A stretch of DNA of 64,000 bases from Leeuwenhoekiella sp044542075 (lineage in GTDB: Bacteria > Bacteroidota > Bacteroidia > Flavobacteriales > Flavobacteriaceae), in assembly GCF_044542075.1 (NCBI RefSeq), contig NZ_JBITTU010000001.1, positions 496,001 to 560,000 on the forward strand, given 5' to 3'. The notes under the pieces were generated by a model that saw nothing but the letters and a program-made list of their open reading frames with translations, was not told where the DNA came from and did not search any database. Positions 1 through 8,038 of the stretch are shown here, piece by piece. The position numbers and the translations under genes are program-made. Each line of letters opens with the position of its first letter. Position 1 is the first letter of the stretch.

Positions 1-318
1 ATCCCCACCTTTTACAGTATCGTAAAATAAGCGGTAGTTAGAATCCCCGTCTCCCTGGTAATTTTTTGCTGCGTTAATACCTCCCTGCGCCGCAATAGAG
101 TGTGCGCGACGTGGAGAATCTTGATAGCAAAATGTTTTTACGTTATAGCCTAACTCTGCTAACGTTGCAGCAGCACTACCTCCCGCAAGACCTGTACCCA
201 CAACAATAACATCTATGTTACGTTTGTTTGCCGGGTTAACCAGGTTAATATCATTTTTATGTTGAGTCCACTTATCTGCAAGTGGGCCGTCTGGTATATT
301 TGATTTTAATTCTGACAT
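1..318 (-). CDS. sdhA: Succinate dehydrogenase flavoprotein subunit, N-terminal part (runs off the left edge)
   Basis: Only the first 106 codons lie in the window. The start is the ATG whose complement is at 316-318. The translation begins MSELKSNIPDGPLADKW and reaches the dinucleotide-binding motif VVGTGLAGGSAAATL near residues 41-55. It then shows HSIAAQGGINAAKNY, the segment that carries the FAD-linking His in SdhA/FrdA proteins. The product oxidises succinate to fumarate at the inner face of the membrane and passes electrons to the iron-sulfur subunit. Only three bases separate it from the sdhC stop, so the two are co-transcribed. sdhB is expected beyond the edge but is not visible. Identity is firm from the motifs and from the sdhC neighbour. 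Confidence 0.95.
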   Translation of the reverse strand, partial: MSELKSNIPDGPLADKWTQHKNDINLVNPANKRNIDVIVVGTGLAGGSAAATLAELGYNVKTFCYQDSPRRAHSIAAQGGINAAKNYQGDGDSNYRLFYDTVKGGD

Positions 319-321
319 CGT

Positions 322-978
322 CTAGTGATTAAAATGGTGAAACAACGCGATAAAAACAAAACCCGCAGGTATTGCGATTGCATAAAACTTAGCAAACTTC
401 TTCAAGCTTGTCGCGTATTTGTTATTAAAGCCAACAGATTGAAAAGAAGAAGCAAAACCGTGAAACAGGTGAAGCGCTAAGAAAACAAAAGAAAGCACAT
501 AAAGACCTGTTCTAACCGGGCTTTCAAACTTTTCTACTAACTCCCCATAGTAACGCGTAGCATCAGCAGGGTTTGACTCAATGTATTTGTGTACAATCTC
601 AGGAAACCAGAAGTCATAAAAATGCAATCCTAAGAATGCTAAAATTACAAGACCACTGTAAATCATGTTACGGCTAACCCAGCTTGAGTTTGCACTTCCT
701 TTGTAATTCACGTAGTTGATTTTACGTGCAGCACGGTTACGAACTTCAAGAATGAAACCCATTACAAAGTGAAAAATAACTCCAAAGATTAATACAGGTT
801 GAAGTATTGCCTGAACCAGAAAGTTAGTTCCCATAAAATGAGAAAACTCATTAAAAGTTTCTGGGCTAAAGGTCGATGTTAAGTTAATTGTGAAATGCTG
901 ACCTAAAAACAATACAAGGAATAAACCTGAAAGTGCCATGGCAACTTTTCGGGCGATAGAAGAGGAAATGATTCCCAT
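322..978 (-). CDS. sdhC: Succinate dehydrogenase cytochrome b subunit
   Basis: A 218-residue membrane protein of the single-subunit cytochrome b type (B-type SQR/QFR, five transmembrane helices). Hydrophobic segments lie at about residues 10-28, 54-78, 104-122, 157-175 and 195-214. Histidines 28, 70, 119, 170 and 173 sit in or beside them and are the candidate axial ligands for two haems b. The protein anchors SdhAB and passes electrons to the quinone pool (menaquinone in this group, by family knowledge). It is the first gene of the sdh unit, with sdhA starting three bases after its stop. A good -7 box lies 27 bases upstream of its ATG. Confidence 0.93.
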   Translation of the reverse strand: MGIISSSIARKVAMALSGLFLVLFLGQHFTINLTSTFSPETFNEFSHFMGTNFLVQAILQPVLIFGVIFHFVMGFILEVRNRAARKINYVNYKGSANSSWVSRNMIYSGLVILAFLGLHFYDFWFPEIVHKYIESNPADATRYYGELVEKFESPVRTGLYVLSFVFLALHLFHGFASSFQSVGFNNKYATSLKKFAKFYAIAIPAGFVFIALFHHFNH

Positions 979-1004
979 TTATTTACGTTTTTTATTTAGT
1001 GGCA

Positions 1005-1036
1005 CAAAAATACGGCTCAAAAGGTTGTTTCACAAA
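1005..1036 (-). promoter_or_regulatory. Bacteroidota-type promoter of sdhCA
   Basis: On the minus strand there is a perfect -7 box TATTTTTG (1005-1012), then 20 bases, then a -33 TTTG (1033-1036). This matches the Bacteroidota consensus TTTG-N17-23-TAnnTTTG. It predicts a 5' leader of roughly 20 bases before the sdhC ATG at 978. Confidence 0.7.
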
Positions 1037-1211
1037 CTTTGAGACCGCTTTTGGAATGGTTTTAAATAATAAAAAAAATGTTTAATATTTCTTACGAAAA
1101 CCTTTGAAATATAGGCTTCTCGTTAAACATAATATTATATAATTAAGTCTTCAACTATGGTCTGGAGTCTCTTAGCGTAAATCAAATAACTTACTTATTA
1201 TATTACATTCT

Positions 1212-1601
1212 TCAATCATCCATATCATTTAATTGTATCTCAAGTGCCCGAGTACTTAATTGTACTTCGATAAAAGACAGTGTTAGTGAAATCATTAATG
1301 CAATCAAACTTATTCCAAACACAATATTTGCAAGAAAACTTCTTTCAATATAAATAAAAAACATAGTTATAACTGCTAACAGAAAACTAACAATTGCCAT
1401 AGCCTGCATGGCTTTTATAATACCCAGCCGCTTTCGCAATTGTTTAATTTGCTTTTTTACAGGTGATGAAGAGCTATCCTGATAACGTTTATGCAACTCT
1501 CTAATTAAAGCAGCTATCGCCAGGTATCTGGCATTATAAGCTAACATTGTCAACGAAATTGCAGGAAACAACAACGCCGGGATACTCAGGCTTAAATTCA
1601 T
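1212..1601 (-). CDS. DUF2721 family membrane protein
   Basis: 129 residues. The N-terminus has a hydrophobic stretch containing PALLFPAISLTMLAYNARYL, which I recognise as the DUF2721 signature. A short basic cytoplasmic loop follows (residues about 37-60, KKQIKQLRKR), then two more hydrophobic segments at about 62-86 and 90-115, and an acidic tail. No catalytic motif is visible and the family has no established function. It follows the propeller protein gene by 11 bases on the same strand, so the two are probably one transcript. Family assignment is from recalled sequence pattern; function is unknown. Confidence 0.8.
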   Translation of the reverse strand: MNLSLSIPALLFPAISLTMLAYNARYLAIAALIRELHKRYQDSSSSPVKKQIKQLRKRLGIIKAMQAMAIVSFLLAVITMFFIYIERSFLANIVFGISLIALMISLTLSFIEVQLSTRALEIQLNDMDD

Positions 1602-1612
1602 ACGTGTATATC

Positions 1613-4525
1613 TTAATCTTCTTGTGCTTGTGCAGCTCGCTCTGCGCGATCTCTACGACGACTACCCTCTTTTACTTCAAACATTGTTTTAGCAGATTTA
1701 CCAGCTGCGTTTATTTGCACGGTATAAGTACCCGGCGGCAGATAAAACACGTTATTTTGAGCCTTTGTGATTTTTAGATCTTTTGTCTCTTTTTCTAATT
1801 GCTTCTTCCCATCTTCAGAAATACTTAAATCATAAACTACATGGTTAAAGCCCATATCTGCATTTACAGACCAGGATTTGACAGGCTTACCAGCTTTGCT
1901 CAAAATATCTAGTTTAGCCTCGCCTGCTTTAGGAGCATAAAACTTAATGCTGGTTTCTGGCGTATTCGCTGTACTCCAAGCACTCCAAGACCTGCCCCAG
2001 TTTGTTGAAAAATCTACATCTTTCATTTTAAAAACTTGTAAATTTTCGGCCTTGGCAGGATCAAAATTCTGAATCTCATCAAGATTTGTTATAAATATAG
2101 ATCTTCCGTGCGTGCCCACAACCAGATCATTTGCTTCGGTTTGAATTACTAAATCGTGAACCGCTACATTAGGCATACTTCCATCTAAAACCTCCCAGCT
2201 ATCACCAGTATTAAAACTTACATAACTCGCGTCATCTGTTCCTAAATACAGAATATTTTCTTTAACAGGGTCTTCTATAATTACATTTATGGGAGAAAGT
2301 GGCAAATTAGAGCTTATATCTTTCCAGCTCTGCCCATAATCATCGCTTAAATATACATAGGGCTTAAAATCGTCATAGCGATAGCCATTTAAAGCTGCAT
2401 ATACCCTTCCTTTTTTATGAGCCGAAGCAGTTACTTTACTCACCCATAAATTTTGAGGTAAGTTTTCTGAAATAATATTCCAGCTGCCACCGGCATCTTG
2501 AGTGACCTGAATCACCCCATCATCACTACCGGTATAAATTAAACCGAACTGAAATACAGATTCACTTATAGTTGTGAGCGTTCCGTAAGGTACATTACCT
2601 TGTTTACCGCCTGCTGTAAGATCTGGCGAAATAGCCGTCCACGTGTCACCTTGATTCATAGAACGCATTAACTTATTGCCGCCCATATACAAGATATCCT
2701 GATTATGTGATGAAAGCAAAATGGGCGTTTCCCAATTAAAACGATATGGTGCTTCCCCAAGATCATGACTCGGTTTTATAAACACACGCTCCCCTGTTTT
2801 TAAATTTAGCCGATTGTAAAACCCAAACTGCGAACCCACATAAATAATATCACTATCTCTGCGATCTATCTGCACCTGCATGCCATCGCCTCCTCCTACG
2901 CGCTTAAAGGGGTATTGACCTTCTGCCTCATAATCTTTAGAATACACATAATTGTGAGGCCCCTTCCATGTCCCATTATCCTGTAAACCTCCATAAATAT
3001 TATACGGTTTCTCATAGTCTACATTAATTGCATAAAACTGCGCTAAAGGCATCGAGTTTATTTTTGACCAGCTTTTACCACCGTCATAAGACATATTTAA
3101 ACCTCCGTCATTACCATTAATTAGATGATTAGGCATTTTAGGATCTACCCAAATAATATGATGATCTACATGTAAATTTGGTTCGTCTATATAGGTAAAT
3201 GTTTTTCCACCATCTGTAGATTTAATAAGCGGAACACCCACTAAATAGATTTCATTTTCATCCTGGGGATTTACATCCATTTCTGCAAAAACATATCCAT
3301 AGGAATAAAAGAAATCTTCTATATAGCCTTCGTGTGTACGACCCCAGGTTTTACCACCATCATTAGATTTATAGATTTCTGCACCTATAACCTCACCTTC
3401 AGAGTCAGGACTGTTCTTATCGAAAGTATACAAATAGAAATCTGATGCTTTAAACTCACCAGACTTTACCAATTCTTTTGCTTTAGCAGCCGTGTATTGT
3501 TTTGGAAAGCGATTTGATTTCAAGTAGTCATCAAGCTCATCGATATTCAATTCTAAAAATGCTGCGGAAGTCATATTTTTAAATGCTTCAGGCTTTAAAT
3601 CTTCATCTTTCTTTTCTGCCTTCTTCTCTTTAGAATCATCACGCATATCCTGATTATCATGTATTGCATAAAGGGTATTTGCATTAACAACTGCAAGACC
3701 TATACGCCCTACTCCTTTTCCTTGCGGAAAACCATTTCCTGTCGTTACTAACGACCAGCTGTCACCTGCATCAGTAGATTTATAAATCCCAGAGTTTTCT
3801 CCCGAACCTCTAAAATCCCAGGCCATACGCGCTCTATCCCAAGCAGCTGCGTATAATACATTAGCATTTTCTGGCGCGGCACCCAGATTGATAATGCCTG
3901 TATCACTATTTATAAACAAGGTTTTATTCCAGGTTTTTCCGCCATCTGTAGTCTTAAAAATGCCTCGTTCGTCATTAGGAGAATACAAATGACCCAGGGC
4001 AGCTACAAGTACTACATCAGGATTTTCTTCATCTACAATAATATCACTAATATGGTGCGAATCGTAAAGGCCTGTATTCTCCCAGGTTTTACCATTATCT
4101 GTACTTTTTAAAATACCTACCCCTGCGTAGGAAGATCTTGAAGAAATAGTCTCGCCAGTACCTGCCCAAATTATTTTATATGCCCAGTTTACCGCAATGT
4201 CACCCACATTTTGAGTAGGTGCACTATCAAAAACTGAAGTAAACGTAATACCGTTGTTCACTGTATGCCAAACACCTCCCGTCGCATATGCTACATAAAA
4301 CTCTGTGCTATTTTCAGGATTTACTTCAATATCAACCACGCGGCCACTCATAATGGTAGGGCCTGCATTTTTAAAAGGAATATTTTTAACAATAGAATTT
4401 GAAATTAAAGCTTCTTTAGCTTCAAGAGATCGTGTTAGTAATTCTGGCGAAGTGGCCGGTTGCTGAGCAAATGAACTTGAAAAAACACTTAAAGAAATAG
4501 AAAGGAGTAAAAATCGAATGTGCAT
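1613..4525 (-). CDS. Secreted sortilin/BNR-type beta-propeller protein with multiple Asp-boxes
   Basis: 970 residues with a signal peptide (residues 1-20, ending SSFAQ). The body carries at least eight Asp-box motifs of the form S-x-D-x-G-x-T-W, for example STDNGKTW, TTDGGKTW, STDAGDSW, SNDGGKTW, SYDGGKSW and SDDYGQSW. Such motifs mark the blades of VPS10/sortilin and BNR-glycosidase-like propellers. It is usually annotated as a glycosyl hydrolase or VPS10-domain protein in Bacteroidota, but I see no sialidase arginine triad and would not claim glycosidase activity. A charged insert (KKAEKKDEDLKPEAF) lies near residue 305. After a C-terminal beta domain the protein ends in a strongly basic then acidic tail (SRRRDRAERAAQAQED). 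No T9SS sorting domain is evident. It is probably periplasmic or outer-surface. Confidence 0.8.
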   Translation of the reverse strand: MHIRFLLLSISLSVFSSSFAQQPATSPELLTRSLEAKEALISNSIVKNIPFKNAGPTIMSGRVVDIEVNPENSTEFYVAYATGGVWHTVNNGITFTSVFDSAPTQNVGDIAVNWAYKIIWAGTGETISSRSSYAGVGILKSTDNGKTWENTGLYDSHHISDIIVDEENPDVVLVAALGHLYSPNDERGIFKTTDGGKTWNKTLFINSDTGIINLGAAPENANVLYAAAWDRARMAWDFRGSGENSGIYKSTDAGDSWSLVTTGNGFPQGKGVGRIGLAVVNANTLYAIHDNQDMRDDSKEKKAEKKDEDLKPEAFKNMTSAAFLELNIDELDDYLKSNRFPKQYTAAKAKELVKSGEFKASDFYLYTFDKNSPDSEGEVIGAEIYKSNDGGKTWGRTHEGYIEDFFYSYGYVFAEMDVNPQDENEIYLVGVPLIKSTDGGKTFTYIDEPNLHVDHHIIWVDPKMPNHLINGNDGGLNMSYDGGKSWSKINSMPLAQFYAINVDYEKPYNIYGGLQDNGTWKGPHNYVYSKDYEAEGQYPFKRVGGGDGMQVQIDRRDSDIIYVGSQFGFYNRLNLKTGERVFIKPSHDLGEAPYRFNWETPILLSSHNQDILYMGGNKLMRSMNQGDTWTAISPDLTAGGKQGNVPYGTLTTISESVFQFGLIYTGSDDGVIQVTQDAGGSWNIISENLPQNLWVSKVTASAHKKGRVYAALNGYRYDDFKPYVYLSDDYGQSWKDISSNLPLSPINVIIEDPVKENILYLGTDDASYVSFNTGDSWEVLDGSMPNVAVHDLVIQTEANDLVVGTHGRSIFITNLDEIQNFDPAKAENLQVFKMKDVDFSTNWGRSWSAWSTANTPETSIKFYAPKAGEAKLDILSKAGKPVKSWSVNADMGFNHVVYDLSISEDGKKQLEKETKDLKITKAQNNVFYLPPGTYTVQINAAGKSAKTMFEVKEGSRRRDRAERAAQAQED

Positions 4526-4618
4526 AGTAAAACAGTTTTATGCTTTTAAAAATACCTATTTGTTAAAGAAATCTAAACAATTTAAAAAGAGTTTAACACC
4601 CTTTAATCATGTTGTTTT

Positions 4619-4626
4619 TACCTTTG
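4619..4626 (+). promoter_or_regulatory. -7 box of the aminopeptidase gene
   Basis: TACCTTTG fits TAnnTTTG exactly and lies 20 bases before the ATG at 4647. The -33 region is weak (TTTA near 4592), so the promoter call rests on the -7 box and its position. Confidence 0.5.
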
Positions 4627-4646
4627 AGTAAATTCAAATTACAACT

Positions 4647-5939
4647 ATGAAATACGACCTTATAGATCGCAATCTGTATATAAATAACCGTAAAGATTTT
4701 ATGGCTGCGATGAAGCCAAATAGTCTTGCTGTTTTTAATAGTAACGATATTTATCCCATAGGCTCAGATAGCACGATGCCTTTTCAGCAAAATAGAGATT
4801 TATTCTTTTTAAGTGGGGTAGATCAGGAAGAGAGTATTCTGGTACTTTTCCCTGATTGTCCTAAAGAAAAACACCGCGAGATTTTATTTTTAAAAGAAAC
4901 GAATGACCACATTGCCGTATGGGAAGGAGAAAAACTCACAAAAGAAAAAGCTCTTGAAGTTAGCGGTGTAAAAACGGTGTATTGGATACAAGAGTGGGAT
5001 AAGGTTTTTTATGAATTGATGACCCAAGCAGAGACGCTTTACATAAATACAAATGAGCATTACCGTGCCAATGTAGAAACCGAAACCCGTGAAGCTCGAT
5101 TTAATAAAAAAATAAAGGAACAATACCCGGCACATAGCGTAGCTAAAAGCAATCCTATATTGCAGCGCTTACGATCTGTAAAAGATCCTATAGAGATAGA
5201 TTTACTACAAAAAGCCTGCGATATTACTGAAAAAGGCTTCAAGCGTATTCTTCAGTTTGTAAAGCCAGGTGTGATGGAATACGAAATAGAGGCTGAGTTT
5301 ATGCACGAGTTTCTACGCAATCGCTCACGTGGTTTTGCATACACACCCATTGTTGCCTCAGGAAATAATGCTAACGTGCTGCATTATATCGTTAACAATG
5401 CAGAATGCAAGGCAGGCGACTTAATTTTGCTAGATGTAGGAGCAGAATATGCAAATTATAGTAGTGATATGACCCGTACTATTCCTGTTTCCGGAAGGTT
5501 TACAGCGCGACAAAAAGAGGTTTACAACGCCGTTTTACGCGTTAAGAAAGAAGCTACAAAAATGCTTACACCAGGAAATCTTTGGGGACCCTATCACGAA
5601 GAAGTAGGTAAGTTGATGACTTCAGAGTTATTGGGACTTGGACTTCTCAACAAAGCTGATGTTCAAAATGAAAACAAAGACTGGCCCGCATACAAAAAAT
5701 ACTTTATGCACGGCACCTCCCACCATATTGGCCTAGACACACATGATTATGGTTTATTGCACGAACCCATGCAAGCCAATAATGTATTTACGGTTGAACC
5801 CGGTATATATATTCCCGAAGAAGGTTTTGGAATTCGATTAGAAGATGATTTAGTAATTCAGGAACAAGGTGAACCTTTTAATCTCATGCGCAATATTCCC
5901 TTAGAAGTTGAAGAGATTGAAGACTGGATGAATCGCTAG
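4647..5939 (+). CDS. pepP: Xaa-Pro aminopeptidase (M24B, aminopeptidase P family)
   Basis: 430 residues, the usual length for aminopeptidase P. An N-terminal creatinase-like AMP_N domain (about 1-150) precedes the pita-bread catalytic domain (about 170-425). The five dimetal ligands are all present: D263 in LLDVGAEY, D274 in SSDMTRT, H359 in HGTSHHIGLDTHD, E384 in TVEPGIYIPEE and E399 in GFGIRLEDD. It removes an N-terminal residue that precedes proline. There is no signal peptide, so it is cytosolic. The gene is monocistronic, diverges from the propeller gene, and ends at a strong hairpin shared with the convergent gene. Confidence 0.93.
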   Translation: MKYDLIDRNLYINNRKDFMAAMKPNSLAVFNSNDIYPIGSDSTMPFQQNRDLFFLSGVDQEESILVLFPDCPKEKHREILFLKETNDHIAVWEGEKLTKEKALEVSGVKTVYWIQEWDKVFYELMTQAETLYINTNEHYRANVETETREARFNKKIKEQYPAHSVAKSNPILQRLRSVKDPIEIDLLQKACDITEKGFKRILQFVKPGVMEYEIEAEFMHEFLRNRSRGFAYTPIVASGNNANVLHYIVNNAECKAGDLILLDVGAEYANYSSDMTRTIPVSGRFTARQKEVYNAVLRVKKEATKMLTPGNLWGPYHEEVGKLMTSELLGLGLLNKADVQNENKDWPAYKKYFMHGTSHHIGLDTHDYGLLHEPMQANNVFTVEPGIYIPEEGFGIRLEDDLVIQEQGEPFNLMRNIPLEVEEIEDWMNR

Positions 5940-5965
5940 ATTCGGTTTGCGGTTTGCAACAATTG

Positions 5966-6005
5966 AAAAAGCTCCGTAATCATTTTGATTACGGAGCTTT
6001 TTTTA
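5966..6005. terminator. Bidirectional intrinsic terminator between pepP and the convergent membrane-protein gene
   Basis: A perfect 12-base stem GCTCCGTAATCA / TGATTACGGAGC (5971-5996) with a three-base loop is flanked by A5 on the left and T7 on the right. It can therefore terminate transcripts from both sides. Confidence 0.9.
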
Positions 6006-6038
6006 TGCTTAATACTTATGTCTGAAATCTACGATCTT

Positions 6039-6479
6039 CTAAAACCAGTTTGACCACGGAATGCGGCTTAGCATTACAATAAGACCAAGGGTGTAAAATA
6101 TAGCCAATAGTTTAAACTTAGGCTTTGAAGTTAATTTTTTCTTATGCTTACTATACCCTACTGTAATAAAAACAATAGTGAGAATCATTGCAATGGGATG
6201 CTCTACCACATACAAACGTAGATTAGGATCTTTCATCGCAGCACCCATACCTTGTGATGCTATTGCTTTTGCTCCTAATGGAGAAACAAAATAAAGCACA
6301 ATACCTATTAATAATTGAATGTGTGAAACAATTAAAGTAAACAACGCCAACCTAAAGTCACGAGCTCCAAATTCTTTACCCGAAAAATAAGAAACGAGCA
6401 CATTAATAGTTGTTATTGTAAGGATAATAAGAGCCAAATAAGCCCAGTACGAATGCACAAATTGTACGGTAGTATACAT
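6039..6479 (-). CDS. Small four-helix membrane protein (cytochrome b-like, function unknown)
   Basis: 146 residues with four hydrophobic segments at about 11-31, 44-64, 88-108 and 123-141. Histidines at 9, 53, 94 and 112 lie at or near helix ends, and the SHIQLLIGIVLYFVSPLG and VEHPIAM segments look conserved in Bacteroidota relatives as I recall them. Such proteins are often labelled cytochrome b. Haem binding is plausible from the paired His but is not shown by any strict motif. It is a single-gene unit between two hairpins, with a perfect -7 box (6499-6506) just upstream. Function is not assigned. Confidence 0.7.
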   Translation of the reverse strand: MYTTVQFVHSYWAYLALIILTITTINVLVSYFSGKEFGARDFRLALFTLIVSHIQLLIGIVLYFVSPLGAKAIASQGMGAAMKDPNLRLYVVEHPIAMILTIVFITVGYSKHKKKLTSKPKFKLLAIFYTLGLIVMLSRIPWSNWF

Positions 6480-6498
6480 AGTCTGAAATTTTAAAAAT

Positions 6499-6506
6499 CA
6501 AAGATA
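6499..6506 (-). promoter_or_regulatory. -7 box of the small membrane protein gene
   Basis: TATCTTTG on the minus strand, 19 bases upstream of the ATG at 6479. It is an exact TAnnTTTG match. The upstream -33 region is only TTTC-like. Confidence 0.5.
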
Positions 6507-6550
6507 ACTTTTTGCTCTGAAAGGACTGAAACCGAAATGCTTTAAATGCA

Positions 6551-6584
6551 AAAAACCCTTCCGTTTAAAAATGGAAGGGTTTTT
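6551..6584 (-). terminator. Intrinsic terminator after the endonuclease gene
   Basis: AAAAACCCTTCC and GGAAGGGTTTTT form a stem around a short A-rich loop. Read on the minus strand it ends in a T6 tract. It lies just past the endonuclease stop at 6605 and closes the receptor-lipoprotein-nuclease row. Confidence 0.85.
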
Positions 6585-6604
6585 AATTAAGCTTTAATTA
6601 GAAA

Positions 6605-7963
6605 CTAGTTCCAAGTATTTTCAGCGGGTGTTCCTCCCCAAATTAAAGTTACTAAATATGGATTATCTATAAACGGATTACGATTACCCTGAGCCGTTTC
6701 TATAACTTTGTTTCTGTTTTTCTCAAAATCTGAAACAGGATCTTCACGGTTCCACTTTAAAAACAAATCAAGATTTCCTACTTTTTTAAAGTCTTCACCA
6801 TATCGTATATTCAAGTATAAAACAGCTCTTGCAACATCCCCTTTCCACTCATCACCAGGATACCATGAATTATCATTTATCAATTTGTAGGCCCCACTAC
6901 CATCTACAAACGGATAGTTTAATCGTAATGAATTCACATCACTATCTGCAGAACGTAAATGATGCAAATCTGTCACGGCATCTTCAGTAGCTAAACGTGA
7001 CTGTGGGAAAATATGCTCGGTATTAAATGTTTGAGGTGAATGAGAATTGCTTCCTGAAGTATACTCGCGCTCATCACGACTTTCTCCAGAATACATTAAA
7101 ATCACATTAGCAGCATTACTCAAATCTGCATCTGCATCATATAAAAATTGGTGACGCTGTGTATAGGTTAAAATTGTGGTGTGCTTTGCCACTGTATATG
7201 AACTTAAAGCATCAAATGTGAGATCTCCATCTTCAAAGAAGCTCACGTCTGCATAATAACTTTGTAATTGCGCAGGAATAGTAAAACTTACCGCTTCTAA
7301 AACATTTATGGTTACCGTTGCTGTAGAACAGCTAGGAGTCGCATCATTATCACAAATTGTATATATAAATGTATCTTCACCTAAAACGTTTGTCGCAGGA
7401 GTGTAGGTAACAGAGCCATTACTATTTAATACACCTGTACCAGTACTAGCTGAAAAATCAACACTCGTGAGTATAGCTCCATCAAGCAACTCATCATTAT
7501 CTAATAAATTTACAAGTGTTAAAGAAGTGTTTTTGGCTGTAGCCGCGTTGTCTTCTTTAGCAACTGGTGTTCCCGCATCTGCAACAGTTATGGTAACAGT
7601 AGCCTGTGAACAAATACTTGTATCTGTGTTAAGACATAGTTGATAGGTAAAAGTATCTTCACCTACAAAATTAGCCTTAGAAATATATGTGTAACTACCA
7701 TTACGATTATCTGTTAGAGCACCTCCTTGGGCAGTTGCTGCGTCAATAGAAACAATACGAGCTCCAGAAGCTAAATCATCATTAGCAGTAAGATTTTGAA
7801 TTATATAGTCTGTATTTTCTTCTGCGTTGAATGCATCAGCTACCGCTACGGGACTTTCTAATTCTGGCTCTACGGGAGGCGCAACAACCACATCATCATC
7901 AGAACCCCCACACGACGCAAAAACTAACATTGAACATAGAGCAACAAATATTTTCTTTTTCAT
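6605..7963 (-). CDS. Endonuclease I family lipoprotein with two N-terminal Ig/cadherin-like repeats
   Basis: 452 residues. A lipoprotein signal peptide ends at C18 (FASC), followed by GGSDDD, the acidic surface-export type signal described for flavobacterial lipoproteins. Two repeats of about 90 residues follow (about 36-127 and 131-222). Both contain the sequence pattern LxxNDxL...GEDTFxYxxC...A(T)VTI(T/N)V, typical of tandem cadherin-like spacer domains. The catalytic domain (about 225-452) carries NTEHIFPQS with H317 and the downstream DLHHLRSADSDVNSLRLNY, the endonuclease I (PF04231) signature of secreted DNases/RNases. It should cut nucleic acid at the cell surface. It is downstream of a lipoprotein gene and a TonB receptor gene on the same strand, with a terminator between it and the lipoprotein gene. 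Confidence 0.9.
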   Translation of the reverse strand: MKKKIFVALCSMLVFASCGGSDDDVVVAPPVEPELESPVAVADAFNAEENTDYIIQNLTANDDLASGARIVSIDAATAQGGALTDNRNGSYTYISKANFVGEDTFTYQLCLNTDTSICSQATVTITVADAGTPVAKEDNAATAKNTSLTLVNLLDNDELLDGAILTSVDFSASTGTGVLNSNGSVTYTPATNVLGEDTFIYTICDNDATPSCSTATVTINVLEAVSFTIPAQLQSYYADVSFFEDGDLTFDALSSYTVAKHTTILTYTQRHQFLYDADADLSNAANVILMYSGESRDEREYTSGSNSHSPQTFNTEHIFPQSRLATEDAVTDLHHLRSADSDVNSLRLNYPFVDGSGAYKLINDNSWYPGDEWKGDVARAVLYLNIRYGEDFKKVGNLDLFLKWNREDPVSDFEKNRNKVIETAQGNRNPFIDNPYLVTLIWGGTPAENTWN

Positions 7964-7984
7964 AATAAAATTTTTACAAAAATA

Positions 7985-8020
7985 AAAAAACCTCCTGTCT
8001 CTTATTGAGCAGGAGGTTTT
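7985..8020 (-). terminator. Hairpin between the repeat lipoprotein and endonuclease genes
   Basis: AAAACCTCCTG / CAGGAGGTTTT with a 12-base loop. Read on the minus strand it is followed by T7, so it can end (or attenuate) transcripts of the receptor-lipoprotein pair before the nuclease gene. A TATTTTTG at 7977-7984 lies in the following T-rich stretch and could start a separate nuclease transcript, but it may be a by-product of the T-tract. Confidence 0.75.
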
Positions 8021-8038
8021 ATTTAAACTATTATCTAT

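Noticed and set aside
7977..7984. TATTTTTG as a separate promoter for the endonuclease gene
   Set aside because: It matches the -7 box, but it arises from the T-tract of the hairpin just upstream and has no -33 element at the right distance, so it is not listed as a promoter.
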